Positions 8,524-16,707 of a stretch of DNA of 33,739 bases are shown in pieces. The position numbers and the translations under genes were made by a program. Each line of letters starts with the position of its first letter. Position 1 is the first letter of the stretch. The notes below the pieces were generated by a model. The model was not told the DNA's origin and searched no databases. It worked only from the letters and a program-made list of their open reading frames with translations. Source of the DNA: Candidatus Heimdallarchaeota archaeon (GTDB lineage Archaea; Asgardarchaeota; Heimdallarchaeia; Heimdallarchaeales; Heimdallarchaeaceae); NCBI GenBank assembly GCA_023270155.1, contig JAGLTB010000091.1, forward strand, positions 1 through 33,739, given 5' to 3'.

Positions 8524-9279
8524 TTACATGTTTTCTAATTCCTGCATGAGTTTTAGGAGAAATTCTCCAGCTTTTGCTTTAATATTCAGATCTGCTAAGT
8601 GGTCTAGTCTTGTAGGATCAATGTTAATTATAATTAGTTTTGCTCCATTGTCCTTAGCTAGTTTTGGATATTTAGCAGCGGGAAATACGGAAAGACTGGA
8701 ACCAATTACAATCATTAAATCACACTCAAAACAATGATATTTCGCTAGTTCTACTTCTTTTTCAGGCATAGGATCATTGAAATCTACCACTGAAGATATC
8801 AGACGTCCTTGACATTTTTCACAAATAGGTTGATTTGGTTGTTGAGGTTCTTTTCTTGATCCTCTTCCATGGATATCTCTTATCCAACCAACCTCATCTC
8901 TGCTAAATCTCGAATCACATTCCAAGCATTTTATGAATTTGTAATTACCATGCAGTTCTGAGATTAGATTAGTTTTAATACCTGATTGTAAGTGAAGATT
9001 GTCAACATTCTGCGAAATTAGAAACTTCATTTTTCCTTGATTTTGCAACTCAACTAATGCTAGATGTGCATGATTTGGTTCCACTTCATCGAAATGTTTT
9101 GATTTTGGAGGGGGTAATCCTTTATCCCTCCTCGTCCAGAGACCATTCTTTCCTCTGAAATCAGCTAAACCAGATTCAGTACTTATACCTGCTCCTGTAA
9201 AAACTACAAGATACTCTGATTTTTTAATCATTTCTGCAACTAAAGAGACTTCAGCTTTTTTTAAAGTGATTTTTTTCAC
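8524..9279 (-). CDS. Sir2-family NAD-dependent protein deacylase, SIRT6/7-like
   Basis: Sirtuin of 251 residues from the chosen start. Visible are the NAD loop FTGAGISTESGLADFRG (about 27-43), SQNVDNLH (89-96), the catalytic His110 in ELHG, and zinc cysteines 118/121 and 153/156. The enzyme would remove acyl groups from lysines using NAD+, yielding nicotinamide and O-acyl-ADP-ribose. GLWTRRDKGLPPP after the NAD loop and SSVVDFNDPMPEKE after the zinc module resemble class IV sirtuins (SIRT6/7) rather than class III or U. The start is uncertain: the GTG at 9279 precedes the normal first helix, while the same frame is open to a GTG at 9351, which would add 24 hydrophobic-basic residues. No histone or acetyltransferase gene is adjacent. 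Confidence 0.88.
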   Translation of the reverse strand: MKKITLKKAEVSLVAEMIKKSEYLVVFTGAGISTESGLADFRGKNGLWTRRDKGLPPPKSKHFDEVEPNHAHLALVELQNQGKMKFLISQNVDNLHLQSGIKTNLISELHGNYKFIKCLECDSRFSRDEVGWIRDIHGRGSRKEPQQPNQPICEKCQGRLISSVVDFNDPMPEKEVELAKYHCFECDLMIVIGSSLSVFPAAKYPKLAKDNGAKLIIINIDPTRLDHLADLNIKAKAGEFLLKLMQELENM

Positions 9280-9363
9280 CTTTAATAATAGTATAACTTT
9301 AGAATTCGATAAAATGTATCTTTTAAAAATAGTTCTAAAGACCAACATCACTTAGGATATTCT

Positions 9364-9384
9364 AAAGATAAAGAAAAGAAAATA
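9364..9384 (-). terminator. T-rich terminator candidate after the zinc-ribbon membrane protein gene
   Basis: On the minus strand the region after the stop at 9397 is a T-rich tract (CTATTTTCTTTTCTTTATCTTT) broken by single C and A bases, compatible with archaeal U-rich termination. It also lies upstream of the sirtuin gene, so read-through is possible. Confidence 0.3.
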
Positions 9385-9396
9385 GATGTGAGAAAA

Positions 9397-10107
9397 TTAG
9401 TTATCTAATTTACCACCACAATTTGTGCAGAATTTAGCTGAAATTTCCTCATCAGCTCCACAGTTAGGACAAATTTGCAGACCTTTGGGTTTAGCTTCAA
9501 ATACAGTTTGTTCGCTTGTCGGGGGTTGATATTCAGAGGGTTGTTGTGTGAATGGTTGATAAGGTCCAACTTGAGTTGCTTGAGTCTGATACTGAACTGG
9601 TGCTTCTCTTCTCCGTCTTGATCTAACAAATGCAGCAATCCCAATTATAACAAATATAGCAATCCCAATTCCTATAATTGTATATATATTATTTCCAAAA
9701 CTAGAAGAAGGATCGTAGGATTCATAAGTAGTTATATCATAATAACTGGTTGAAGCTCCCCAATTTATAAGTACAAAATCATAAGTTCCTCTATTTACTG
9801 TTACAGATATTGTGTTCAATGTAACATTGGTTCTGTAAACGTACCATGAGGGTTCAGATCCTCCATCTTGCCAATCTTCCATTTCATCTTTATCACAGAT
9901 TCCAAAATCTATAGGCTCTGATGAATCTAGGTCTACTCTAACTGTTGTATCCGATTGAGAAACCTCATACTGGTACCTAACCCAGTAACCGCTAGATAAT
10001 GAGTCACTATCACTGAAAAGCATACTAGTGGTTATTTGAGCATTTGCAAAAACGATTGATACTCCAATGCTGATAAGAATGATGTAAATCAATGTTTTAG
10101 ATTTCAT
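9397..10107 (-). CDS. Membrane-anchored protein with ectodomain and cytoplasmic zinc ribbon
   Basis: 236 residues. An N-terminal signal sequence (about 5-24) is followed by an extracytoplasmic Ser/Thr/Tyr-rich domain of about 110 residues with beta character. Then come a transmembrane helix (about 140-162), a stop-transfer RSRRRR, a Gln/Pro-rich linker, and a C-terminal zinc ribbon with Cys213, 216, 227 and 230 (CPNCG and CTNCG). The ectodomain resembles small bacterial and archaeal pre-peptidase-like sandwich domains (YDFVLINWG), but I cannot name it. The layout suggests a sensor or assembly factor with a cytoplasmic contact site. The ATG at 10107 has a strong SD (GGAGG, nine bases upstream); an upstream ATG at 10143 would bury that site, so I rejected it. 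Confidence 0.7.
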   Translation of the reverse strand: MKSKTLIYIILISIGVSIVFANAQITTSMLFSDSDSLSSGYWVRYQYEVSQSDTTVRVDLDSSEPIDFGICDKDEMEDWQDGGSEPSWYVYRTNVTLNTISVTVNRGTYDFVLINWGASTSYYDITTYESYDPSSSFGNNIYTIIGIGIAIFVIIGIAAFVRSRRRREAPVQYQTQATQVGPYQPFTQQPSEYQPPTSEQTVFEAKPKGLQICPNCGADEEISAKFCTNCGGKLDN

Positions 10108-10191
10108 TTGAATAATCCTCCAGATACTTAATTGTAAATTCATACTTAAATTAATTCATAAAGACAGTAAATCAAGTCATTTTGAAAAAGC

Positions 10192-10199
10192 TTTAAATA
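10192..10199 (+). promoter_or_regulatory. TATA box for the dodecin gene
   Basis: TTTAAATA would place the transcription start near 10220, giving a leader of about 40 bases that contains the GAGGT ribosome-binding site just before the ATG. The dodecin gene is thus an SD-led transcript, unlike several leaderless neighbours. Confidence 0.4.
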
Positions 10200-10261
10200 A
10201 ATCTGATATTGATTCTATAAAGAGTTATTAAATTCAGTAAATATTCTATAGAGGTATAAAA

Positions 10262-10477
10262 ATGGAAGATGAAAAAATTTACAAAGTAATAGAGCTGGTT
10301 GGTTCTTCCCCCAAATCTTGGGAAGATGCTGTTCAAACCATTGTTGCTAAAGCAGCAAAATCAATTCGAGATCTTCGAGTAGTTGAAGTTATAAAACTTG
10401 ATGCAAGATTGGAAGATGGTAAAGTTAAAGCGTTTAGAGCTAAAGTTAATATAAGCTTTAAATTGGAAGAAGATTAA
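10262..10477 (+). CDS. Dodecin-family protein lacking the flavin-stacking tryptophan
   Basis: 71 residues, the full length of a dodecin: a strand-helix-strand-strand unit that assembles into a hollow dodecamer storing flavin and sometimes CoA. YKVIELVGSSPKSWEDAV and LEDGKVKAFRAKVNISFKLE are plain family matches. In flavin-binding dodecins the helix is followed by a Trp that sandwiches the isoalloxazine ring (LRWFEV). Here the sequence is LRVVEV, with Val40 in that place, and the usual Gln after the third strand start is Arg59. This fits the common subfamily with an RAKV third strand, whose ligand may differ. GAGGT lies six bases before the ATG. Its stop is two bases from the convergent methyltransferase stop. 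Confidence 0.9.
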   Translation: MEDEKIYKVIELVGSSPKSWEDAVQTIVAKAAKSIRDLRVVEVIKLDARLEDGKVKAFRAKVNISFKLEED

Positions 10478-10479
10478 TA

Positions 10480-11385
10480 TCATTTTTTTCCAAATCTCTC
10501 TCTTGCTTTTCTTACAAGCTCGTCTGGTTTATCTGAATAAGGAATATAACTACTTCCTAATTCTGTATTAGTAATGTTTTTTTCTATTATGTTTTGTAGT
10601 TTCAGATTTACTTCGAATCCCAAGAAATGACGGAAGGAACTTTTTGCAGTTATTGCAGTTGTTCCGTTCCCCATGAATGGATCTAGAATTAAATCTCCTG
10701 GTCTACTACCAAAATCAATACATCTGTGAACCACTTCAAGGGGTAGCTTAGTTGCGTTTTTTTGGATACCTCTGTCATATTCCCTATTAACCTCCCAAAC
10801 ATCTTGAGGGTAATGTTCAATTTTGTTAAAGAAATATTCTTTTTCATCTTTAACTGCAAATAAAACGTGATAATGACTTGTAACAAATTTCCTTCTTGTA
10901 AACACTCCAAATTGATATTTCCAAATAATATGGTTAATGAGTTTCAACTTGTTTCTTTTTAATGAATTTAATATATCTACTAGATTTGTCCAGCCACTAA
11001 AAATCCAGACACCAGCATCTTCTATTAACAATCTTGGTAATTCAGAGATCCATTTTTCTGTGAATTCGGCGTAATTATCCGATTTTACATCTTGATATCC
11101 TTCAGCTACCAAATCACTGTCTCTGTTATAGAGTGTCTCCATTTCTCCAAAATTCAAACCAAAGGGCGGATCTGCAATGACCATATTGATGCTTTCTGAT
11201 GGAAGCTCTTGCATTCCTCTAACACAATCTGAGTAGAATGTTTTATCAACCTCAAACGTAAAAATCTTGCTTAGGAATAAATCCTTTGCTTCCTCAACTG
11301 ACCAATCCATTGTTGGTTGAAATTCAGCTGCAGCTTTATGAGGAATATATGCCCGAGATTTTTTTTTGGTTTGAGTATTTTTCAT
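10480..11385 (-). CDS. Site-specific DNA methyltransferase, probable N6-adenine, beta class
   Basis: 301 residues. Catalytic motif IV is DPPF (72-75) and the AdoMet-binding motif I is LDPFMGNGTTA (about 234-244). Motif IV comes first, the beta-class order seen in CcrM/HinfI-type enzymes. DPPF/DPPY points to adenine N6 rather than cytosine N4 (usually SPPY). The recognition region lies between, around GVFTRRKFVTSHYHVLF. No restriction endonuclease or specificity subunit is nearby, so it is probably a lone (regulatory or remnant) methyltransferase. The ATG is preceded by AAGGAG seven bases upstream. It lies 26 bases downstream of the nitrilase-family gene on the same strand and could be co-transcribed. 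The recognition sequence cannot be told from this. Confidence 0.9.
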   Translation of the reverse strand: MKNTQTKKKSRAYIPHKAAAEFQPTMDWSVEEAKDLFLSKIFTFEVDKTFYSDCVRGMQELPSESINMVIADPPFGLNFGEMETLYNRDSDLVAEGYQDVKSDNYAEFTEKWISELPRLLIEDAGVWIFSGWTNLVDILNSLKRNKLKLINHIIWKYQFGVFTRRKFVTSHYHVLFAVKDEKEYFFNKIEHYPQDVWEVNREYDRGIQKNATKLPLEVVHRCIDFGSRPGDLILDPFMGNGTTAITAKSSFRHFLGFEVNLKLQNIIEKNITNTELGSSYIPYSDKPDELVRKARERFGKK

Positions 11386-11411
11386 TTCTAAGCTCCTTAG
11401 AATTCACAATT

Positions 11412-12224
11412 TTAAAACTCTTCTTCTTCGATTAGAAGTTTATACATATTTGGACGTCGATCTTTGAAGATATGATTGCTATCACTTAACCACTTGTTTC
11501 TAGATTTCTCAAGATCAATTTTAACTATTTGTGATTCTTCTTTATCAATACTTGCTTGAGCCAATCTTTTCCCACCAGGTGATGTAATCTGACTATTTCC
11601 CTTAAAATGTAGTTCAAACTCTTGATTGGTTTCTATTCCGATTCTATTCGATGTAATTGCATAGATTTGATTCTCAATTGAACGTGTGATCATCGCATCT
11701 TGACAGAAAGAAAGAACAAGATTCACCGAATGAGCTAAAACATCCATTCCTTGAATTGCTAAACTCCTTGTTGCTTCTGGAAAAATCCAATCCCAGCAGA
11801 TTAGTAATCCTACTTTCATTCCCCTTACATCATACACTTTGAAAGGACCATTTCCTGGCTCGAAAAAGAGTTTCTCTCTATCAAAGAGATGGATCTTTCT
11901 ATACTTAGCTACATAACCTTCAGGTCCAAGTAAAACAGATGAGTTGAAGAAAAGATCTCCTTTTTTCTCACAAATTCCACACACTATGTAACCATCTTTT
12001 TCTTTAGCTAATTCAGTTAATTTGTTAACAAAGAAACCAGATGGAATCTCTTCGGATACATCCTCCAACTCCTTTCTATCTGCGAAAACATAACCGGAAT
12101 TTGCTAGTTCAGGAATTACTAGCAAATCAAAAGAATCAGTATCTTCAATGATTTTTGAAATTCTATCAATATTCTCTTCTACATTACCCAAAATTGGTTG
12201 AAATTGAAGATATCCTACTTTCAT
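11412..12224 (-). CDS. Carbon-nitrogen hydrolase (nitrilase superfamily) amidase
   Basis: 270 residues with the complete Glu-Lys-Cys triad: Glu39 (VIPELANSGY), Lys110 (YRKIHLF) and Cys143 (LLICWDWIFPE). The superfamily hydrolyses non-peptide C-N bonds in linear amides, carbamoyl compounds and similar substrates through a cysteine thioester. Glu39/Cys143 spacing and length fit a plain single-domain amidase; the exact branch (omega-amidase, N-carbamoylputrescine amidase, other) is not clear. I chose the ATG at 12224: it begins the first beta strand of the fold and has a TATA box 25 bases upstream. An ATG at 12293 would add 23 residues and overlap the HAD gene. Confidence 0.88.
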   Translation of the reverse strand: MKVGYLQFQPILGNVEENIDRISKIIEDTDSFDLLVIPELANSGYVFADRKELEDVSEEIPSGFFVNKLTELAKEKDGYIVCGICEKKGDLFFNSSVLLGPEGYVAKYRKIHLFDREKLFFEPGNGPFKVYDVRGMKVGLLICWDWIFPEATRSLAIQGMDVLAHSVNLVLSFCQDAMITRSIENQIYAITSNRIGIETNQEFELHFKGNSQITSPGGKRLAQASIDKEESQIVKIDLEKSRNKWLSDSNHIFKDRRPNMYKLLIEEEEF

Positions 12225-12245
12225 ATTTATTTTGAATTTTGATTC

Positions 12246-12253
12246 TATATAAA
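12246..12253 (-). promoter_or_regulatory. TATA box for the nitrilase-family gene
   Basis: TTTATATA on the minus strand is centred 25 bases upstream of the ATG at 12224. It suggests a separate leaderless transcript although the HAD gene ends just upstream on the same strand. Confidence 0.45.
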
Positions 12254-12276
12254 TTTGTGGAAAAAAGAAGTTAAGA

Positions 12277-12936
12277 TTATCTTTCAAATTCATTTACAAT
12301 ACTAAGAATTTCACTGATATGTGATATTGTAAAATCAGGATTAAGTTTTAAGACTTTTTCAGGTTCAGAAGCTCCATATAATGCCAATATTGAATGAACT
12401 TCTGCACCTTTAGCACCTTGAATATCAAATTCGGTATCTCCAACCATGATAGTTTTATCCTTTTCTATCTCTAGCTTTTTCATTATTTTTAGAATTGCAG
12501 GTGTTTTGGTTCTCTCAATTGTTCCAATAGGTATATCAAACAAGTGAGTGATTTTAAAATGGTTTAACCAATAATCCATTCGTTCTTGAGGTTTTCTAGA
12601 AACCATCCCTGTAAAATGCTCTTTATGAAGCTTTTCTAAAACTTCTCTCACTCCAGGATACAAAGTTCTCATATACGCATACTTTTCTGTTAATTTGACA
12701 TACATATCGATAGCTGATTCTATTATCTCTGGGTCACTAGTACCTAAAAATTCAATAAAATCATCTCTTTGATCTGTATTTCCTACTCGAGATCTTATTT
12801 CTTCAGCTGATATCTTTTTGTTGGCAAATACCTCTAAGGTTTTTTGCATTTGGGTAGTGTATGCTTTTTTTGAATCAGCAAGAACACCATCAAAATCGAA
12901 GATTATTAACAATGAGTTTTTAGAATTTTTTTTCAT
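12277..12936 (-). CDS. HAD-superfamily phosphatase, phosphoglycolate phosphatase-like
   Basis: 219 residues with the four HAD motifs: Asp14 and Asp16 in FDFDGVLAD, Ser113 in GMVSRK, Lys144, and Asp167/Asp171 in MVGDTEFDIQGAKGA. The helical cap inserted after motif I makes it subfamily IA, as in phosphoglycolate phosphatase and beta-phosphoglucomutase. Expected reaction: hydrolysis of a small phosphate ester through an aspartyl-phosphate, Mg2+-dependent; the substrate is not predictable. It is followed on the same strand by the nitrilase-family gene. A GGGGAT stretch just before the ATG may serve as ribosome-binding site. Confidence 0.88.
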   Translation of the reverse strand: MKKNSKNSLLIIFDFDGVLADSKKAYTTQMQKTLEVFANKKISAEEIRSRVGNTDQRDDFIEFLGTSDPEIIESAIDMYVKLTEKYAYMRTLYPGVREVLEKLHKEHFTGMVSRKPQERMDYWLNHFKITHLFDIPIGTIERTKTPAILKIMKKLEIEKDKTIMVGDTEFDIQGAKGAEVHSILALYGASEPEKVLKLNPDFTISHISEILSIVNEFER

Positions 12937-12997
12937 CCTATCCCCATAAGAGCATTTCCATATTTAGTTTAGTTGGATTATTGAATAGAAACAACAC

Positions 12998-13738
12998 CTA
13001 AGCTTTATCTTCAAGAGGAGCTTGGCAGTTTTCACAGAATAGAGCGTCATCATCATTAGTTGCTTGACAATTCCAGCATTTCCTACTTTGAATTGTTTTG
13101 GCTCCTATTTGACCTACTCTTTCTTTCCAATCAAATTGGTCAAAACCAGCAGATTTTTCTTCTAATTTAATTGCGATTTTTTGTTCTACTTTGTGTAAAT
13201 CATCATAGAAAGAATCAATTTGATCTCTGCGTTCTTTTACTTTCTTAACTTCTCCAGATCTTCTTTCGAAATCAAAGAGATATTTGAGATATTGAAATAA
13301 ATTCATGTTTTTGTCTCTAAGAAGTCTAACTATTAGATAAGAGATTGATAGAACTTCTAATACACCTACACCTACAAACAATCCTATTGTAACAGCTAGA
13401 GTACTACTTCCTCTACTGAAGAATGATAAATAGATACTAACGGGCAAATAACCTGCTGCGATTACCATGAGAGGAATACCCAATACTAAGTAAACTAACT
13501 CATTTAGAGCTGCAGCTATTCCAGAACCTCTTCCTGACATGAATTCTAGTACATAATATATTGCTAGCATTGTCCCAATCCCTGCAACAGCTATTCCAGA
13601 AAGAACTTTCAAAACTCTACTATCGGAGAAGAAGAATGAATAAATAAAACATCCCAAAATTACTGCCCCCAAAACTACTTGTTGTATCATTTTTTCTCTA
13701 TTAAAAAATTTCCTTTTTCCCTTTGGTATCCCATGCAT
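12998..13738 (-). CDS. Four-helix membrane protein with C-terminal zinc ribbon
   Basis: 246 residues. Four hydrophobic segments (about 18-35, 43-65, 77-107 and 112-140) are followed by a charged, coiled-coil-like stretch (RRSGEVKKVKERRDQIDSF) and a C-terminal zinc ribbon with two CxxC pairs (CWNC, CENC). This is a membrane protein with a cytoplasmic zinc-binding tail; no function is known to me. The tail is the same type as in the protein at 9397-10107. The ATG at 13738 is preferred; an in-frame TTG three codons upstream is an alternative. Confidence 0.7.
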   Translation of the reverse strand: MHGIPKGKRKFFNREKMIQQVVLGAVILGCFIYSFFFSDSRVLKVLSGIAVAGIGTMLAIYYVLEFMSGRGSGIAAALNELVYLVLGIPLMVIAAGYLPVSIYLSFFSRGSSTLAVTIGLFVGVGVLEVLSISYLIVRLLRDKNMNLFQYLKYLFDFERRSGEVKKVKERRDQIDSFYDDLHKVEQKIAIKLEEKSAGFDQFDWKERVGQIGAKTIQSRKCWNCQATNDDDALFCENCQAPLEDKA

Positions 13739-13863
13739 CTTCTTCAATCTCTATTGGAAAATATGTATTTATTTATGTTGTTATGTAAGCAAGAAAATCA
13801 AGTGAAAACCGATATTTATTCAGTTTAAACAACAATTAAAGAAATAGAAGATGAGGAGATTTA

Positions 13864-16515
13864 TTATTCCTCTTTTCGTTTTCGTCTTCTTCTTATAATA
13901 ACCATAGCTTGAACAATCAGCAGTGTAGCTCCGATACTTAGTAATGTAATCGTATCAAAACCTGTTTCTCCAGGAGGAGCTTGGATTATCATAGTTGTAT
14001 TTCCCACTGTTCTGTGAATTGTTCCGTTTGCATCCACTACAGAGATGAAGAATTCAAGCACAAAGTCTGCAGCATAACCTTGTTCAAATGCAAAAGAGTA
14101 GATGCTATTGTCAGCAGTTTCATTATAATACATAATTGCTGTTGCGCTTTCAGTTTCATTAGTCAAAGTGTTAGTTTCAGTCCAAGTTAAGTTGACATGT
14201 CTGAATCCCTGAGTTCTTCCTATGTCTGTTCTGTTTGTGATGAAAACGGAAATAATATAATTCTCATCCTGATAGTATGTACCAGTTGCAATAGTATTTA
14301 CAATCCCATCTTCATCTTCAACTTCAATTAAAACATCTGGAATTCCAATAATTATTGGTGTTTCAGATGATTCAATCACTGTAAAAGTTGAATTTGCGGT
14401 TAAAACATCTATAGTTTCACTTTGATCAAGATATTGAACTTTTATTCTATAAATGATTGTAAAATCATAAGGATATGCAGGGATAATCCCAGAATATCTG
14501 TTTATAGCTCCAATTTGACCAACTGGATCTTCAGAAGCTGTGATATCTGTTGATATCCAATCATCGTCATAGTTACCCAGATATTCTAGAAAGACTGTAA
14601 TTGCTACTCCTGTAGGAACGAATATTTGTGTTTCCACTGTAACATCATCTAAGTCAGTTGGATCAGAAACATCTCTTGAAACAAACTCAATTGTAGGTTT
14701 GACCACATATGGGGTTCCTAATGGATACTCATCAATTATATCAATTGTATCTACTATATCAATTAGGACTGGTTCTGTTCCAACTATATTTTTGTAATAA
14801 TTTCCATAAGCGGTTTCATTATCAATTACTTTATAGAAAAAGCCTAAACAATCAATTATCTCTGCATAAAAACCAACATCTTCGAAATTATTTTGGTAGA
14901 CTGAAAAACCACTACTGTCCTTGAGTACAATTGCTTCACCTATTATTTCATCAAAAGTGTTTCCAGTAATAAGAGGATTAGTAGTTCCTATTAATTGAAT
15001 ACCTAAGTTCAAAGCTTTTAAGCTCCCATCTCTTATTTGAAGCCTATGACAACTTCTTGCTATTATACCGATATCAGATGTATTAACTTCGTTTCCAAGT
15101 AATCTTACTCCTTCAGAAAACCAGATAGAAAATCCATAACGAGAATCAAATACACCATTACTAGCAAGAGTAACATCACTTACTGACCAAAGTGATATTC
15201 CGAAAGTAGCTTTTATTGCTCCATTTGCTGTAACGATTGCTTCTTGTGTTTGCTCGAGATATATTCCTGTTACTGTTTCCTCAATAATATTTCCAAGGAT
15301 CTCAATTTCTTTAGACGAGATAACACCTATACCTTCTGCAACTTGGAAGAAATTGTTTCCTTGGATTATACTTCGTCTACCTGTAAGAATGTTAATTGCT
15401 ACAGTAACATTATCAAATTCGTTTTCTAAAATGACTACATCCCAACTATCCGTTATTTCAACACCCATAGTTATGATATTCAGAAAGTTATTATTTTCTA
15501 TTATTGTTCTGTCACAATTTATTGCTTCGAAAGCAGTTTCAACATTGTCAAAAACATTACCATAGACATAAGGATCGATAGATCCACTTGCATCGATACA
15601 AGTTACGGAATCACTAAATCGGTTACCTGTAATGACTACTGCTCTTGCTAGGGATATTTCTAACCCTATTCCATAAATATCTGTAAAGTTGTTTAGACTT
15701 ATTGTGCTGTAATCACCATTATCAAGAAAAATTGCTTTTTCGTTCTGTTCAAACCTATTAGATGTTATCTGTGCTTCTAGATCCTTTACATGAACTGCTG
15801 TTGTTACATTTACAAAATCATTATCAGTAGCATAGATTACTTCCATAGCTTCTACGTAAATACCTACTGTGGGGATGTCTTGAAATAGGTTATTAGTAAA
15901 TGTTGCATTAACAGAGGTAACAATATTAATACCATATTCAACACTTAGAAAATCATTTCCATACAAGGTTACAACATCACAATCAACTAAATTAATCCCT
16001 GTTGGTGAATTTTGAAAAGTTGAATCTGTCATGAAAAATTCGTCCAAATAAAATGCATTAAATACTATTAAATTGTTTATAGTACTGCTTTCAACTGTGA
16101 AATCACAGTTTAGTAAAGAAACGCGTACATTATCCAACCTACTTCCTGTGATAGAGATTACTGAGCTTCCTTTACCTGCTATTGTAAAATCATATATCAG
16201 ATTTGTAACTGAAACATTACTATTTTCAATAATTAATGTTCCATATACAGTAAATGTAAGAGAATGAGTACTATTTGAATCAAATAAAACATTTGCATTA
16301 CTTATTGTAAGTTCTCCGCCTGCTTGAATATTAACTGAACCATTTAAAATAACATCATAATCAATTAGCTCTTGACCTGTAATATCCCACAAACCATCAC
16401 TGGGGGGTTGCATTTTTATAAAACTATTAGCGGTTCCCCAGAAAAATCCAACAGATAATAATACTATGATAAAAGTCACAATGAATCGATTTTGTCCTTT
16501 TTTCGCTGCTTTCAT
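13864..16515 (-). CDS. Secreted, membrane-anchored right-handed beta-helix protein (NosD/PbH1-like)
   Basis: 883 residues. An N-terminal signal sequence (about 10-30) leads to an extracellular region. Residues about 60-560 are short repeats with Asn-ladder turns such as ITGNRFSD, IIENNNFLNI, VILENEFDNV and IIQGNNFFQV, the pattern of parallel beta-helix PbH1/NosD domains. Residues about 590-840 look like one or two Ig-like beta domains with N-glycosylation sequons (Asn-x-Thr/Ser). The end has a membrane helix (about 852-873) and the basic tail RRRRKRKEE, so the protein is held in the membrane facing outward. Family members bind or cleave polysaccharides or serve as surface-layer proteins. No catalytic residues are recognised. 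SD GAGGT lies seven bases before the ATG. Confidence 0.85.
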   Translation of the reverse strand: MKAAKKGQNRFIVTFIIVLLSVGFFWGTANSFIKMQPPSDGLWDITGQELIDYDVILNGSVNIQAGGELTISNANVLFDSNSTHSLTFTVYGTLIIENSNVSVTNLIYDFTIAGKGSSVISITGSRLDNVRVSLLNCDFTVESSTINNLIVFNAFYLDEFFMTDSTFQNSPTGINLVDCDVVTLYGNDFLSVEYGINIVTSVNATFTNNLFQDIPTVGIYVEAMEVIYATDNDFVNVTTAVHVKDLEAQITSNRFEQNEKAIFLDNGDYSTISLNNFTDIYGIGLEISLARAVVITGNRFSDSVTCIDASGSIDPYVYGNVFDNVETAFEAINCDRTIIENNNFLNIITMGVEITDSWDVVILENEFDNVTVAINILTGRRSIIQGNNFFQVAEGIGVISSKEIEILGNIIEETVTGIYLEQTQEAIVTANGAIKATFGISLWSVSDVTLASNGVFDSRYGFSIWFSEGVRLLGNEVNTSDIGIIARSCHRLQIRDGSLKALNLGIQLIGTTNPLITGNTFDEIIGEAIVLKDSSGFSVYQNNFEDVGFYAEIIDCLGFFYKVIDNETAYGNYYKNIVGTEPVLIDIVDTIDIIDEYPLGTPYVVKPTIEFVSRDVSDPTDLDDVTVETQIFVPTGVAITVFLEYLGNYDDDWISTDITASEDPVGQIGAINRYSGIIPAYPYDFTIIYRIKVQYLDQSETIDVLTANSTFTVIESSETPIIIGIPDVLIEVEDEDGIVNTIATGTYYQDENYIISVFITNRTDIGRTQGFRHVNLTWTETNTLTNETESATAIMYYNETADNSIYSFAFEQGYAADFVLEFFISVVDANGTIHRTVGNTTMIIQAPPGETGFDTITLLSIGATLLIVQAMVIIRRRRKRKEE

Positions 16516-16707
16516 CTAAATAACCTCAAGTAACCTTCTTATTTGTTCATTCGAGATGAATTTACATTATTAAAGTTTCTGTAAGCACTGTATTTTATGG
16601 AAATATTAAAGGTTTTTTGAGATTTGAAGATATATGAATAATAAATTAGTTTAACCACTCTTCCATCATGTATGCAAAGACTTTATTATTTATTCTAGTC
16701 ACCACAG
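16516..16707. other. Divergent intergenic region (192 bases)
   Basis: It separates the beta-helix gene (-) from the MFS gene (+). It holds the beta-helix gene's SD site near 16525 and, on the plus strand, a TTTATTATTTATT tract (16682-16694) about 20-25 bases before the TTG at 16708 that may be the MFS TATA box. I see no RNA gene or repeat. Confidence 0.35.

Noticed and set aside
13981-16267. Several open frames of 60-70 codons on the plus strand across the beta-helix gene
   Set aside because: They lie antisense to a gene with clear domain structure, have no ribosome-binding sites, and read as low-complexity shadows.
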